From contig NZ_LSZH01000002.1 in NCBI RefSeq assembly GCF_001647545.1, positions 1 through 64,000 of the forward strand: a stretch of DNA of 64,000 nt, given 5' to 3'. Position 1 is the stretch's first letter. The number at the start of each line of letters is the position of its first letter. Positions 9,280-20,068 of the stretch are shown here, in pieces. The notes below the pieces were generated by a model that made no database searches, was not told the origin of the DNA, and was given only the letters and a program-made list of their open reading frames with translations. The stretch is from Acinetobacter sp. SFB. Lineage in GTDB: Bacteria; Pseudomonadota; Gammaproteobacteria; Pseudomonadales; Moraxellaceae. Made by a program: the position numbers and the translations under genes.

Positions 9280-9834
9280 ATGAAAAAACGATTATTAGCT
9301 TCACTGTGTTTTGCCGCTTTGGCATTAACAGCATGTGATAAAAAACCAAATAATGAAGCACCTGCATCGTCAGCGACGAGTAGTTCAGCGGTATCTACGC
9401 CTGCTAGTACTCAGCCCGCAACTGCTGTCTTAAGCACAAACAATGCTGCAGATATTAAAAATGATTTAAACCAGATCGAAACCCTCTCTACGAGCCGAAC
9501 CAAAGAAGCTTCTGCTTTGCAAAATAAAGCCAATGAAGCTGCACAAAAAGGTGACAAAGCTGCTTTAAATACAATTGTTGCCGAAATGAAAACCTATATT
9601 GGACGCTTTAACCAAGACCTTGATGCTTTAAACCTGAAAAGTTCAGAAGTCGATGCATTACGAGGAAAAATTAAAGAATCTAATAATGTCGGTGTAGAAT
9701 TTTCTGAAGCAAGTATTGCCAATCCCCAGGATAAGGCGAAAATCACCGAGCTTCAAAACCGTGTCACTGCATTGCAGAAAGAATTGGTCTCTGAAACCCA
9801 GGCTTTGCAAAATAAAGCCAAAACAGCAGCTTAA
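9280..9834 (+). CDS. Lipoprotein with predicted coiled coil
   Basis: A 184-residue exported lipoprotein: signal peptide with lipobox LTAC (Cys19), then a Ser/Ala/Thr-rich linker (about 25-60) and a mostly helical, Ala/Lys/Gln-rich body with heptad character (about 60-180). The segment RFNQDLDALNLKSSEVDALR resembles GFNQALTGLNLKSQEIDSIR in the lipoprotein encoded at 11252-11857, so the two are paralogues. The internal phrase QALQNKAK occurs near the end and a related ALQNKANEAA near residue 80. Function unknown. Confidence 0.8.
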   Translation: MKKRLLASLCFAALALTACDKKPNNEAPASSATSSSAVSTPASTQPATAVLSTNNAADIKNDLNQIETLSTSRTKEASALQNKANEAAQKGDKAALNTIVAEMKTYIGRFNQDLDALNLKSSEVDALRGKIKESNNVGVEFSEASIANPQDKAKITELQNRVTALQKELVSETQALQNKAKTAA

Positions 9835-9849
9835 TCTAAGCTTAATATT

Positions 9850-9877
9850 AAAAAACAGGTCTATTGGCCTGTTTTTT
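9850..9877 (+). terminator. Rho-independent terminator
   Basis: AAAAAACAGG and CCTGTTTTTT form a perfect ten-pair stem around an eight-base loop, 16 bases after the lipoprotein stop codon, with a T-tract. Confidence 0.9.
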
Positions 9878-9996
9878 ATTTCTTTTATCCTACAATAAAA
9901 TTAATCTACAAATCAAAATAAAATAAAGGCTTGTCGATAGCGTTAATAACCGTTAAAACAAAACAGTGATTATCTCAAGTATTTAAGGACAATAGA

Positions 9997-10542
9997 ATGA
10001 GCCATTCCGTTTATGACATTCCTGTCAAAACTATTCAAGGCAACGAAACGACACTGAACCAATATCAAGGTAAAGTTCTGCTCATTGTAAACACGGCCTC
10101 TAAATGTGGATTAACGCCACAATATGAAGGTTTAGAAAAACTGTATAAGGACAAGAAAGATCAAGGACTTGAGATTTTAGGTTTTCCGGCCAATAACTTC
10201 CTGGCACAAGAACCAGGTTCTGATGACGAAATTCAAGAATTCTGTTCACTCAATTATCAGGTGGATTTCCCGCTTTTTTCTAAAATTTCGGTTGCTGGTG
10301 AAGACAAGCACCCGCTTTATCAAACTTTGACTCAAGCCATACCAGAACGTATGGGTGAAGGGCCTTGGTGGAAAGATCTGGTCGATTATGGTTTAACACC
10401 GAATCCAAAACCGGAAGTGCTGTGGAACTTTGAAAAATTCCTGGTGAATAAACAGGGTGAAGTGGTAGCGCGTTTTGCACCGGATATTACTGCAGATGAT
10501 GCACGTATTGTTGATGCAGTAAATGCCGAACTTGCCAAGTAG
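9997..10542 (+). CDS. Glutathione peroxidase family protein (Cys form)
   Basis: Thiol peroxidase reducing hydroperoxides, probably with thioredoxin or glutathione. The 181 residues have the thioredoxin fold landmarks of the GPx family: NTASKCGLTPQYEGLE (peroxidatic Cys about residue 37), ILGFPANNF (about 60-68) and WNFEKFLVNKQG (about 140-151). The residue in the FPxNQF position that is usually Gln is Asn here (FPANNF), a variant found in bacterial members. There is no signal peptide, so it is cytosolic. It stands alone between two terminator-like hairpins. Confidence 0.93.
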   Translation: MSHSVYDIPVKTIQGNETTLNQYQGKVLLIVNTASKCGLTPQYEGLEKLYKDKKDQGLEILGFPANNFLAQEPGSDDEIQEFCSLNYQVDFPLFSKISVAGEDKHPLYQTLTQAIPERMGEGPWWKDLVDYGLTPNPKPEVLWNFEKFLVNKQGEVVARFAPDITADDARIVDAVNAELAK

Positions 10543-10550
10543 TTGGTAAT

Positions 10551-10589
10551 AATAGTAAGCATTGACACCTTGTGTAGATGCTTACTATT
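10551..10589 (+). terminator. Probable terminator after glutathione peroxidase
   Basis: Long perfect stem (AATAGTAAGCAT / ATGCTTACTATT, 12 pairs) with a 15-base loop, starting eight bases after the stop codon. The T-run after it is short, so termination efficiency is uncertain. Confidence 0.6.
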
Positions 10590-10748
10590 TTAAATTGAAA
10601 ACAATAATTTAATACCATAAAAATAATGTTCTCTGCTTCACACTTCATCCTTTATTTTAATGATTCAACAACATCACGTTCACTATTTATCAAGGGCTTA
10701 GGTATAGGATGAATCTATAAACCAACCGCCATGAATGAAAGGTGAAGT

Positions 10749-11105
10749 ATGAATATTCTCGTGAAAGCAATTGTTTTATCATTTTCCACTGCTTTAGTGG
10801 CTGCACCTGCAATGGCTGCCCCACAAGATCATTACGGTCAATCTCATCAAATTCAAAATCACCATAAAGCACCTGTTCAACAGCATCAACATGCGATTCA
10901 TAAAAAAGCAGTAAATCCGTCCCATGACTGGAGAGTCGGTCAAAAAGTTCCAACTCAATACTATGGTCAAAGCTATAAAGTGGATCACAAAAAATTTAAA
11001 AAATTGAGCAAACCTGGTAAAAACCAGCAATGGATTAAAGTGAATGGCGATTATGTGTTAACCAATGTCATGAGTCACAAAATTATTAAAATTATTGGCG
11101 GTTAA
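10749..11105 (+). CDS. RcnB family periplasmic protein
   Basis: A 118-residue secreted protein with a signal peptide cleaved near APAMAAP (about residue 22), a His/Gln-rich linker (about 25-58, e.g. HHKAPVQQHQHAIHKK) and a C-terminal RcnB domain (about 60-117: DWRVGQKVP ... LSKPGKNQQWIKVNGDYVLT). Escherichia coli RcnB takes part in nickel and cobalt homeostasis in the periplasm, but many members of this family are uncharacterised. There is no rcnA exporter gene nearby, so a nickel/cobalt role is not supported by context. Confidence 0.82.
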   Translation: MNILVKAIVLSFSTALVAAPAMAAPQDHYGQSHQIQNHHKAPVQQHQHAIHKKAVNPSHDWRVGQKVPTQYYGQSYKVDHKKFKKLSKPGKNQQWIKVNGDYVLTNVMSHKIIKIIGG

Positions 11106-11124
11106 TTCCAACAATCTTGGTGCT

Positions 11125-11150
11125 AAAAGAGTACTTCGGTACTCTTTTTT
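11125..11150 (+). terminator. Rho-independent terminator with TTCG tetraloop
   Basis: AAAAGAGTAC, a TTCG tetraloop, then GTACTCTTTTTT: a perfect stem with a strong T-run, 20 bases downstream of the RcnB-like gene. Confidence 0.92.
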
Positions 11151-11251
11151 AATGCCAAAAAATAAATTTGTTATTGCTTTGCAACAATCATTTTTTTCTC
11201 CACATTTCACCCTTATATTAACCATCATTAAAGTAATGATATGAATTGGTT

Positions 11252-11857
11252 ATGAAAAAATTCATCCAAAATGTGGTTTCTCCTTTTGTGATGTTTAGTG
11301 CGGGTCTGTTATTGATTGGTTGTGAACAAGCAAACTCACCTGATTCAACAGAAACCCAAACTTCACAATCAAACGAAATATCTGAACCGGTATCTCAAGA
11401 ATCAGCAGTAACATCTAAGGCTGAACTGAAAAGTGGCAACATGTTTTATATCGTGCGTGATGTTGCGGATATGCAACTGAAAGCCGGTGATTATGTTGAG
11501 CAGCTCAAGCAAACTCAAAGTGAGTTGCAAACTGCGATTAATGATAAAGATCAACAGCAGTTACAAGCGACTGCGAAAAATCTGCGACACGAACTGACTG
11601 GATTTAATCAGGCATTGACTGGCTTGAACCTGAAAAGTCAGGAGATTGATTCGATTCGTCAAAATATTATGCAAGCCAATCAGCAAGTTCTGGCTACCCC
11701 ATTGTTAAATGGAGATGTCGATTTGAGTCAGGTGGATTTCAAGAAAATTGAGAAACAGATGGGCAGCATCCAGATGGAAATGATCAAACTGGCTGGGATG
11801 ATGATTCCACAAGGTCAGGATGAAGCAGAACAGAATGAAGCTGATCAGGAAAGCTAA
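11252..11857 (+). CDS. Lipoprotein, paralogue of the one at 9280
   Basis: A 201-residue predicted lipoprotein: signal segment with lipobox LIGC (Cys24), an acidic Ser/Thr/Gln-rich linker (about 25-65) and a helical, Gln-rich body. GFNQALTGLNLKSQEIDSIR (about 125-145) aligns with RFNQDLDALNLKSSEVDALR of the neighbouring lipoprotein. An in-frame TTG at 11246 would add two residues; ATG 11252 is chosen because it starts MKKF as the signal peptide requires. No strong ribosome-binding site is seen. A hairpin without a T-run (11878-11904, GACCAATTCA / TGAATTGGTC) follows. Function unknown. Confidence 0.78.
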   Translation: MKKFIQNVVSPFVMFSAGLLLIGCEQANSPDSTETQTSQSNEISEPVSQESAVTSKAELKSGNMFYIVRDVADMQLKAGDYVEQLKQTQSELQTAINDKDQQQLQATAKNLRHELTGFNQALTGLNLKSQEIDSIRQNIMQANQQVLATPLLNGDVDLSQVDFKKIEKQMGSIQMEMIKLAGMMIPQGQDEAEQNEADQES

Positions 11858-12036
11858 TATATAAAACCATTTCGACAGACCAATTCAGCATCATTGAATT
11901 GGTCAGGTCAAATTGATCATGACTTAACAATAACGAAAAATCGTGCATTTAAAATCCTGCTATTCACATTAATTTTCGCCATCTCGGTCATTGCATGATT
12001 TAATCAAGATTGTGTTTTATAAATCGCAGATTTTTC

Positions 12037-12472
12037 ATGCAACTGATTATTTTTAGCGGTGTTCAGGCTTCGGGTAAATCCTCTTTTTATTTACTGAATT
12101 TACATCATAGCCACTTGAGAATTAATCTGGATATGCTGAAAACGCGGCATCGTGAAAATCTCATTTTTGAAGCGTGCTTAGCCAGTCAAGCCAAATGTGT
12201 CATTGAATACCAACCCGAGCAAAGCAGATCGTGCACGTTATATTGAGCGTGCTCAAGCCGCCGGGTTTGAAGTGATTTGCTATTTCTTTGAAACAGATTT
12301 AAACAGTGCTTTAGAGCGAAATAGCCACAGAACGGGCAAAGCCAATATTCCTGAAGTGGGTGTTCGAGCGACTTATAAAAAATTAGAATACCCCACTTTA
12401 GACGAAGGATTTGAGGCAATCTTTAAGGTGAAAATTGTGGGGAATGGAGAGTTTCTGGTCAAACCTATTTAA
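12037..12472 (+). pseudogene. Frameshifted P-loop ATPase/kinase gene
   Basis: The first part (from ATG 12037) encodes MQLIIFSGVQASGKSSF with a Walker A motif (GVQASGKSS), then LRINLDMLKTRHRE; it leaves frame near 12206. The second part, in another frame to 12472, continues NTNPSKADRARYIERAQAAGFEVICYFFETDL to the end. Restoring one T (GA[T]AAT at about 12206) would read VIDNTNPSK and rejoin the halves into one protein of about 145 residues of the AAA/polynucleotide-kinase-like type. Either a true one-base deletion or a sequencing error. The last codons recur at 14284-14310. Confidence 0.85.
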
Positions 12473-12485
12473 TGCCATGGAACCT

Positions 12486-12510
12486 AAAAAAGCGATCCGA
12501 AGATCGCTTT
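12486..12510. terminator. Bidirectional terminator between kinase relic and aldehyde dehydrogenase
   Basis: AAAGCGATC, loop CGAA, GATCGCTTT: a nine-pair stem. Read leftwards it has a TTCG tetraloop and a run of six Ts, so it serves the aldehyde dehydrogenase gene best. Confidence 0.85.
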
Positions 12511-12521
12511 AAGACACAACC

Positions 12522-13889
12522 TTAATGTCTAACAACCACCAGTTTTTTCTGTACAAACTCGTTAAAACCTAAATCTGCCAGCTCATGACCATAGCCTGAG
12601 TTTTTAACACCGCCGAAGGGCAACTCTGGAGCAGAATCGGTTAACCAGTTAATCCACAACATACCCGTTTCTACACGTGACGCTAATTTCTTCGCACGCT
12701 CAATATTTTGCGAATGAATTGCACCCCCTAAACCATAGTTTGAATCATTGGCAATCTTCACGATTTCATCATCATCTTGTGCCACATAAATTTGCGCCAC
12801 CGGGCCAAAGAATTCTTCGTACCATGCTTCATTTTCTCGGCTGATATTTTCTAAAATTGTAGGTTCATAGAAGTAACCGTCATGATCAATCGCTTTACCG
12901 CCTAAAACTAGGGTCGCGCCTTGCTGAACTGCTTTATCAACCTGTTTAACCAGATTTTTTAATGCACTTTCAGAGGATAAAGGACCCAAGGTTGTTGAAC
13001 GATCCATCGGATCACCGGTTTTTAATGCTTTAAATGCATCTACTAAACCTACTTTAAATTGTTCAGCAATATCTTTATGCAAAATGAAGCGTTTCGCTGC
13101 CGTACAAACTTGCCCCGTGTTGTTGACCCGCGCTTTACAACCAATCTGTATCGCTTTTTCTAAGTCTGCGTCATCCAGTACAATGAACACGTCATTTCCG
13201 CCCAACTCGAGTGTCGACTTCTTAGTATATTTACCTGCTTGCTGCGCCACCGCACTACCTGCACCTTCTGAACCGGTGAGTGCCACACCGCGCACACGTT
13301 TGTCTGCAATAATATCTGCAACTTGATCCGTGCTAATAAATAAATTCGTCCATACGCCTTTGGGCGCACCTGCTTCCAACACTAAATTTTCAAACGCTTC
13401 AGCACATTGCGGTACAATTCCGGCATGTTTGGCCAACACTGGATTACCAATCGCGCAGTTCGGTGCGAAGACACGCATGAGTTGGTAAAACGGGAAATTC
13501 CACGGCTCTACCGCCATAATAATACCCAGCGGATGATGTTCCACCCATGCTTCACCATGATCTGTCGGATAGTTCACCGGCGCCAAAAACTCCTTAGCTT
13601 TCTTGGCATAGTATTCTGCAATTTGAGCGCAGGATTCAATTTCGCCTTCGCTTTGTTCAATCAGTTTTCCCATATCCTGAGTCATGAGCTTGGCCAGTTC
13701 AGACTTTTTCTCTCTTAATAGCCTGGCCATGTTCTGTAATACGTCGACTCTTAAATCAGTTTTTTGCGACCATTCTGACTTTAAAATTTGCTGGGCTTGA
13801 TCAAGCGCTTTTTGAATATCTTGTTCTGTGTGGGAGGAATATTCTTTATTTTGTTGATTGGTAAATGGGTTAATTGATTGATACGTCAT
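12522..13889 (-). CDS. Aldehyde dehydrogenase, succinate-semialdehyde type
   Basis: NAD(P)-dependent oxidation of an aldehyde to its acid; closest in pattern to the YneI/Sad-type succinate-semialdehyde dehydrogenases. The 455 residues contain the cofactor-site phrase VEPWNFPFYQ (catalytic Asn), GSEGAGSAV, the general-base LELGGND (Glu), the nucleophile in NTGQVCTAAKR (Cys) and PFGGVKNSGYGHEL near the end. An upstream in-frame ATG at 13928 adds 13 residues, but the ATG at 13889 has AAGAAGAG just before it and begins MTYQSINPF as relatives do. It is a single gene with its own terminator; the physiological substrate is not certain. Confidence 0.9.
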   Translation of the reverse strand: MTYQSINPFTNQQNKEYSSHTEQDIQKALDQAQQILKSEWSQKTDLRVDVLQNMARLLREKKSELAKLMTQDMGKLIEQSEGEIESCAQIAEYYAKKAKEFLAPVNYPTDHGEAWVEHHPLGIIMAVEPWNFPFYQLMRVFAPNCAIGNPVLAKHAGIVPQCAEAFENLVLEAGAPKGVWTNLFISTDQVADIIADKRVRGVALTGSEGAGSAVAQQAGKYTKKSTLELGGNDVFIVLDDADLEKAIQIGCKARVNNTGQVCTAAKRFILHKDIAEQFKVGLVDAFKALKTGDPMDRSTTLGPLSSESALKNLVKQVDKAVQQGATLVLGGKAIDHDGYFYEPTILENISRENEAWYEEFFGPVAQIYVAQDDDEIVKIANDSNYGLGGAIHSQNIERAKKLASRVETGMLWINWLTDSAPELPFGGVKNSGYGHELADLGFNEFVQKKLVVVRH

Positions 13890-13929
13890 AATTTTTCTCT
13901 TCTTCTTTGCCAAAAATAAAATTTGCATA

Positions 13930-14345
13930 GGCTTTATGCGTTAGGCGTAATGAATAAAATTTCCTGCGTGTTATATATAATAATTAACTTATCACGTATT
14001 TTTTTGATGTGAATGTAGCTTTACAGTTTGGTTCAAAACATTACGTATAGAGGGTAAAAGCTATGAGTAGTTGAACAAATCCTCGACCTATTTCATATGC
14101 TGATCAATCTAAATACGATACTTCCCCCTACCCATGCTCCTAAAGCTGAAAAATTAAAGCAATTGATTAGGAGGTAAAATGACAAGTGAATCGAATGTTG
14201 TTAGCTCAGGTCAGCCCTATTAAAAGACAATAAAAATTAGAATTTTAGTTCAGGAAAATAGCTCAAACAGTTTTGATGAAATTTTTAAGGTGAAGATTGT
14301 GGGGAATGAAAAATTTTCTATTTCCCCCTTCTCCTTTTAAATAAA
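13930..14345. other. Decayed intergenic stretch with short open frames
   Basis: About 415 bases without an intact gene. Two short plus-strand pieces can be read. A frame ending APKAEKLKQLIRR stops at 14176 inside an AGGAGG sequence. Then ATG 14179, perfectly spaced from that AGGAGG, opens a 14-codon reading MTSESNVVSSGQPY; after its stop the same frame stays open to 14340 and ends in the kinase-like tail annotated separately. This looks like remains of former genes. No function is claimed. Confidence 0.45.
14269..14340 (+). pseudogene. Remnant of a second P-loop kinase 3' end
   Basis: Reads SFDEIFKVKIVGNEKFS then stop, matching the C-terminus FEAIFKVKIVGNGEF of the frameshifted kinase at 12037-12472. 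At DNA level 14284-14310 matches 12422-12448 in 25 of 27 positions, same orientation. No P-loop or earlier part is present, so this is a fragment left by duplication or deletion, on the far side of the aldehyde dehydrogenase gene. Confidence 0.7.
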
Positions 14346-15005
14346 TCAATTTAATACAATCTGCTGAGACATCAGGTCTGAAATACTTTCATCATATTGA
14401 TTTACAATTATTGGTAGTTGCTCTTTTAAATTTTTAGCATCATAAAAATGTTCAGAATGATGAACATTTCCCTGTCTTTCATTATATTGCTCTAAAATTG
14501 GATCTAACACTTTATCTAGTTCGGCTTTAAATTCTTTAATGGTCTGGCCATAAGTTTTATCTTTAAAAATAATTGCATAATAATCAAATGTATTCGTTAT
14601 TTCCTTCAAATGGATTTTGACCTTGTAAACGCCTTTAATTAGTCCACCATCCTCACAATCATCAATGTGACACCGATATCGATCCATATCTTGAATCCAA
14701 GAATTATGAATATTTTGAAGCACATAAATAGCATCTTTTAACTCTATATATTTATTAAAAGTTTTCTGAAAATAGGCACTTTTTAAGTTTTCTCTATGCT
14801 GAATTTTCCAATTATCAAGTAATAGATATGCAACCACAGCAGCATATAAAGTTGCCCCAAAACTTAAACAGGAAGCTAGAGTAGCTCCTCGATCAACAGA
14901 GATGGGTAAAATAAAAAAAATTGCTATCAATACTGTATAAGAAAAAATAAGCAAAAACATAGAAAACATCTTTCTATAAAGACTAAATTCTGAAAACTTT
15001 TTCAA
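14346..15005 (-). CDS. Unknown protein with two N-terminal membrane segments
   Basis: A 219-residue AT-rich gene I do not recognise. Residues about 12-36 (MFSMFLLIFSYTVLIAIFFILPI) and 40-65 (ATLASCLSFGATLYAAVVAYLLL) are membrane segments; the remaining 150 residues are polar and probably helical (NLKSAYFQKTFNKYIELKDAIY), with two Cys close together (CHIDDC, about 118-123). The topology recalls small uncharacterised membrane-anchored proteins of accessory regions. It begins 36 bases downstream of the ATP synthase terminator and has no operon partner. Confidence 0.65.
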   Translation of the reverse strand: MKKFSEFSLYRKMFSMFLLIFSYTVLIAIFFILPISVDRGATLASCLSFGATLYAAVVAYLLLDNWKIQHRENLKSAYFQKTFNKYIELKDAIYVLQNIHNSWIQDMDRYRCHIDDCEDGGLIKGVYKVKIHLKEITNTFDYYAIIFKDKTYGQTIKEFKAELDKVLDPILEQYNERQGNVHHSEHFYDAKNLKEQLPIIVNQYDESISDLMSQQIVLN

Positions 15006-15041
15006 CTTATATTCCTTTTTATTTTTAATTATTTATAGCAT

Positions 15042-15067
15042 AAAAAAACCACCCTTCCGGGTGGTTT
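15042..15067 (-). terminator. Terminator of the ATP synthase operon
   Basis: AAACCACCC, TTCC loop, GGGTGGTTT; read leftwards the stem is followed by seven Ts. It lies 21 bases beyond the atpC stop codon. Confidence 0.93.
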
Positions 15068-15087
15068 CTTTAATCTCGAACCGTCTC

Positions 15088-15507
15088 TTATTGAGCGCGG
15101 TTTTTGATTTTGCGGATCGTTTCTAACTGAGCAACAGTTTCTGCCAAAACAGCAAGTGCAGCAGCAGTATCCAACTCGCTCTTTTGATTCGCAAGCAATG
15201 TTTCAGCGTGTTTACGCGCTTCAAGAATTGCAGCTTCATCTAAATCGTGTGCACGAACTGCAGTATCTGCAAGAATCGTAACCACGTGAGGTTGAACTTC
15301 AAGAACACCACCTGATACATAGATTAACTCTTCTGTACCATTTTCAAGCAAAACGCGAATTGCGCCTGGCTTGAGCAAAGTTACCAACGGAGCATGGCCA
15401 GGCATAATACCCAACTCACCGCCAGCACCTTTTGCAATTAGCATCGTTACAGTGCCCGAGTACAAAGACTCGTTTACACTTACAACATCACACTGCATAG
15501 TCGCCAT
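15088..15507 (-). CDS. atpC: ATP synthase F1 epsilon subunit
   Basis: Central-stalk subunit of F1 that couples rotation and inhibits ATP hydrolysis. 139 residues: an N-terminal beta-sandwich (about 1-85, MQCDVVSVNESLYSG, GELGIMPGHAPLVTLLKPG) and a C-terminal helical hairpin (about 88-137). Length and motifs are standard. Last gene of the atp operon, 27 bases after atpD and followed by a strong terminator. Confidence 0.99.
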   Translation of the reverse strand: MATMQCDVVSVNESLYSGTVTMLIAKGAGGELGIMPGHAPLVTLLKPGAIRVLLENGTEELIYVSGGVLEVQPHVVTILADTAVRAHDLDEAAILEARKHAETLLANQKSELDTAAALAVLAETVAQLETIRKIKNRAQ

Positions 15508-15534
15508 GAGAATCTCCTAAATTAGAGTAGCTAA

Positions 15535-16944
<1,410 letters not shown>

Positions 16945-16955
16945 TCAAAATAATG

Positions 16956-17825
16956 TTAAACGGCAGCGGCACCACCAACGATCTCAGAAATTTCCTGAGT
17001 AATCGCGGCTTGACGCAGCTTGTTATAAATAAGTTGTAGGCTCTTGATGATGTCACCCGCATTGTCGGTAGCAGCTTTCATTGCCACCATACGTGCAGAT
17101 TGCTCACATGCGATGTTTTCAATCACACCCTGATACACCACAGACTCGATATAGCGAACCAATAAACCATTTAATAGCTCTTCAGCTTCTGGTTCATAGA
17201 GATAATCCCAACCGTATGAACGGTTCAGATTCTCGCCTTCTTCAGCAGCTGCCAAAGGAACGAGTTGCTCAATCTTTTGATTTTGAGTCATGGCATTCAC
17301 GAAGCCGTTAGACACTAGATAAATACGATCTAACTCGCCTTTATCAAATGCATTCAACATCACCTGTACAGAACCAGATAACTGTTCAAGACTAGGAGAA
17401 TCACCCACTTGAGTGTTTGCACCAAGCACTTTACCGCCGTAGTTTTTAAAAAACGAAACCGCTTTTTGACCAATTAAAGCAAATTGAACTTCAATTGACT
17501 GCTCTTGTTGCTGTTGGACGTGTTTAACCACTTTCTTGAACAGGTTAATGTTCAAACCACCAGCAAGGCCACGATCTGAAGAAACAATGATATAGCCAAC
17601 CCGTTTTACCGGACGTTCAACCATATAACGGTGTTTGTATTCAGGATTCGCTTGGACCAAATGAGCAATTACACGGTGCATATTTTCGGCATACGGACGG
17701 CCTTGAGCCATGCGCTCTTGCGCACGACGCATTTTAGAAGCAGCTACCATCTGCATCGCACGCGTAATTTTCTGCGTCGACTTGATACTAGCTACTTTGG
17801 CGCGAATTTCTTTTAAATTTGCCAT
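16956..17825 (-). CDS. atpG: ATP synthase F1 gamma subunit
   Basis: Rotor shaft of F1. 289 residues beginning [35 protein letters not shown], here cited in parts: the N-terminal helix ([20 protein letters not shown]) and the conserved [11 protein letters not shown] are diagnostic. The C-terminal helix carries [22 protein letters not shown] in two adjoining pieces, also conserved. Length is normal; 26 bases separate it from atpD. Confidence 0.99.
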   Translation of the reverse strand: MANLKEIRAKVASIKSTQKITRAMQMVAASKMRRAQERMAQGRPYAENMHRVIAHLVQANPEYKHRYMVERPVKRVGYIIVSSDRGLAGGLNINLFKKVVKHVQQQQEQSIEVQFALIGQKAVSFFKNYGGKVLGANTQVGDSPSLEQLSGSVQVMLNAFDKGELDRIYLVSNGFVNAMTQNQKIEQLVPLAAAEEGENLNRSYGWDYLYEPEAEELLNGLLVRYIESVVYQGVIENIACEQSARMVAMKAATDNAGDIIKSLQLIYNKLRQAAITQEISEIVGGAAAV

Positions 17826-17913
17826 ACGCTTAACCTAGTATTCGAAGGCTTTTTCAAGCCTCCGAAGGTTGATTCCGTGAACCAAGCCTACTAGCTTTTA
17901 GCTATTGCTAAAA

Positions 17914-19458
17914 TTAGTAAGTTTGAGTCGCTTTAAAGCTTTCAATACCAGCTTTGAATGCAGCTTCGATTTCTTTATCCCAAGCACCAGTCTCGTCAAT
18001 TTTTTGCATTAACGCAGCGTTTTCTGAACGGAAGTAAGAAACAAGCGCAACATCAAATGCAACGATTTTATTCACTTCAACGTCAGTCATATAACCTTCG
18101 TTAGATGCATAAATTGAAACAGCTTGGTCAGCAATTGAATATGGAGCATATTGTTTTTGCTTCATTAATTCAGTTACACGTTGACCATGTTCAAGCTGTT
18201 TACGAGTTGCTTCATCAAGATCAGAAGCGAACTGAGCAAACGCTGCCAATTCACGGTATTGCGCCAAAGCGGTACGGATACCACCAGACAATTTTTTGAT
18301 GATCTTAGTTTGCGCAGAACCACCAACACGAGATACAGAGATACCCGCGTTTACAGCAGGACGAATACCTGCATTGAATAATGATGTTTCCAAGAAGATC
18401 TGACCATCTGTAATCGAAATTACGTTAGTCGGTACGAATGCAGATACGTCACCGGCTTGAGTTTCAATAATCGGTAATGCAGTTAATGAACCAGTTTTGC
18501 CAGTAACTTCACCGTTAGTGAATTTCTCAACGTATGCAGCAGATACACGTGAAGCACGTTCAAGTAAACGTGAGTGTAAATAGAATACGTCACCAGGATA
18601 TGCTTCACGACCTGGTGGACGGCGTAAAAGCAATGAAATTTGACGATACGCAACAGCTTGTTTAGACAAGTCATCATAAATGATAAGCGCGTCTTCACCA
18701 CGGTCACGGAAGTATTCACCCATTGTACAGCCAGAGTACGGAGCCAAATACAGCATTGCTGCTGGATCAGATGCACCTGCTGCGACAACAGTTGTATACG
18801 CCATAGCGCCAGTTTCTTCTAGCTTGCGCACAACGTTAGCGATAGTCGATTGTTTTTGACCGATTGCTACGTATACACATTTAATGCCAGAATTTTTCTG
18901 CGCGATGATCGCGTCGATCGCCATTGCTGTTTTACCAGTTTGACGGTCACCAATGATCAACTCACGTTGACCACGGCCTACAGGGATCATTGTATCTACT
19001 GATTTATAACCAGTTTGTACAGGTTGATCCACTGATTGACGCCAAATTACGCCTGGTGCTACTTTTTCAACAGCATCAGTTAATTTAGCATCAATTGGGC
19101 CTTTAGCATCAATTGGGTTACCCAAAGCATCTACCACACGGCCTAAAAGTTCTGGACCAACCGGAACTTCTAATACACGACCTGTGCAACGCGCTTTTTG
19201 ACCTTCTTGAAGGCTTAAGTAGTTACCTAAAACAACGACGCCCACTGAATCCTGTTCTAGGTTCAGTGCCATACCAAATAAGCCGCCGTCGAATTCGATC
19301 ATTTCACCGTACATTGCATCAGCAAGGCCGTGAATACGCACAATACCGTCGGAAACCATAACAATGGTCCCTTCGTTCTTAGCGGTTGCGCTGGTGTCCA
19401 GATCGCCGATACGCTGTTTAATGAGCGCACTGATCTCGGATGGATTCAGTTGTTGCAT
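17914..19458 (-). CDS. atpA: ATP synthase F1 alpha subunit
   Basis: Regulatory nucleotide-binding subunit of F1. 514 residues with P-loop [11 protein letters not shown] (about 169-179), [16 protein letters not shown] and [21 protein letters not shown] (quoted separately). An upstream in-frame ATG at 19473 would add five residues; [10 protein letters not shown] at 19458 is the family start and is preferred. It sits between atpH and atpG. Confidence 0.99.
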   Translation of the reverse strand: MQQLNPSEISALIKQRIGDLDTSATAKNEGTIVMVSDGIVRIHGLADAMYGEMIEFDGGLFGMALNLEQDSVGVVVLGNYLSLQEGQKARCTGRVLEVPVGPELLGRVVDALGNPIDAKGPIDAKLTDAVEKVAPGVIWRQSVDQPVQTGYKSVDTMIPVGRGQRELIIGDRQTGKTAMAIDAIIAQKNSGIKCVYVAIGQKQSTIANVVRKLEETGAMAYTTVVAAGASDPAAMLYLAPYSGCTMGEYFRDRGEDALIIYDDLSKQAVAYRQISLLLRRPPGREAYPGDVFYLHSRLLERASRVSAAYVEKFTNGEVTGKTGSLTALPIIETQAGDVSAFVPTNVISITDGQIFLETSLFNAGIRPAVNAGISVSRVGGSAQTKIIKKLSGGIRTALAQYRELAAFAQFASDLDEATRKQLEHGQRVTELMKQKQYAPYSIADQAVSIYASNEGYMTDVEVNKIVAFDVALVSYFRSENAALMQKIDETGAWDKEIEAAFKAGIESFKATQTY

Positions 19459-19520
19459 TGCGCTATACCTCAATCTTTTTAAAGTTCAGTCTTCTTCTAT
19501 GCAGTAATTTTTAAAAAAAA

Positions 19521-20057
19521 TTACGCAAGAAGACGAGTCCGCATTTTTTCAAGCTTGTTAAGTGCAGAGTCATCTATCACTTGGTCGCCTGCACGAATAA
19601 CAACACCTGCAATTAACGCAGGATTCACTTCTACAGTTACATTTACCGCAGCGTTAAATTTTTTCTCTAACGCATGAACCAGTAATTGTTCCTGTACAGC
19701 AGTTACAGGGAATGCTGATTCAATCACAACATCCACAGTATTGTTATTCTGTGATTTGAGCAGTTCGTATTCTGTTTCAATTTCAGGTAACAACGCTAAA
19801 CGATCGTTGTCTGCAAGAAGAGTCAAAAAGTTTGACACTTCTTGAGTTTGATTCTCACCTAAAACTTTTGCAAAAACACTCACCTGCTCAGCAGGAGTAA
19901 GCTCAGGGCGATTCAAATAAGCGGAAAATGCTTCGTCTTGCACCGCAGCACTGAGCACTTGTAACACATTCGACCAATTGTCAGTTGCACCTTGCTCAGA
20001 AGCGAAAGCAAATGCTGCTTTTGCGTACGGGCGTGCCAACGTCAAGAGTTCAGCCAT
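19521..20057 (-). CDS. atpH: ATP synthase F1 delta subunit
   Basis: Peripheral-stalk connector between F1 and Fo. 178 residues: N-terminal helical bundle beginning [19 protein letters not shown], with the usual ARPYAKAAF signature, and C-terminal [21 protein letters not shown] with the conserved GGxxI-like strand. 11 bases separate it from atpF. Confidence 0.98.
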   Translation of the reverse strand: MAELLTLARPYAKAAFAFASEQGATDNWSNVLQVLSAAVQDEAFSAYLNRPELTPAEQVSVFAKVLGENQTQEVSNFLTLLADNDRLALLPEIETEYELLKSQNNNTVDVVIESAFPVTAVQEQLLVHALEKKFNAAVNVTVEVNPALIAGVVIRAGDQVIDDSALNKLEKMRTRLLA

Positions 20058-20068
20058 AATCGCCTCGC

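Noticed and set aside
10749..11105. Nickel/cobalt efflux system
   Set aside because: Only an RcnB-like protein is present, with no rcnA or rcnR nearby.
13407..13718. Plus-strand ORF of about 100 codons within the aldehyde dehydrogenase gene
   Set aside because: Antisense shadow of a strongly conserved gene.
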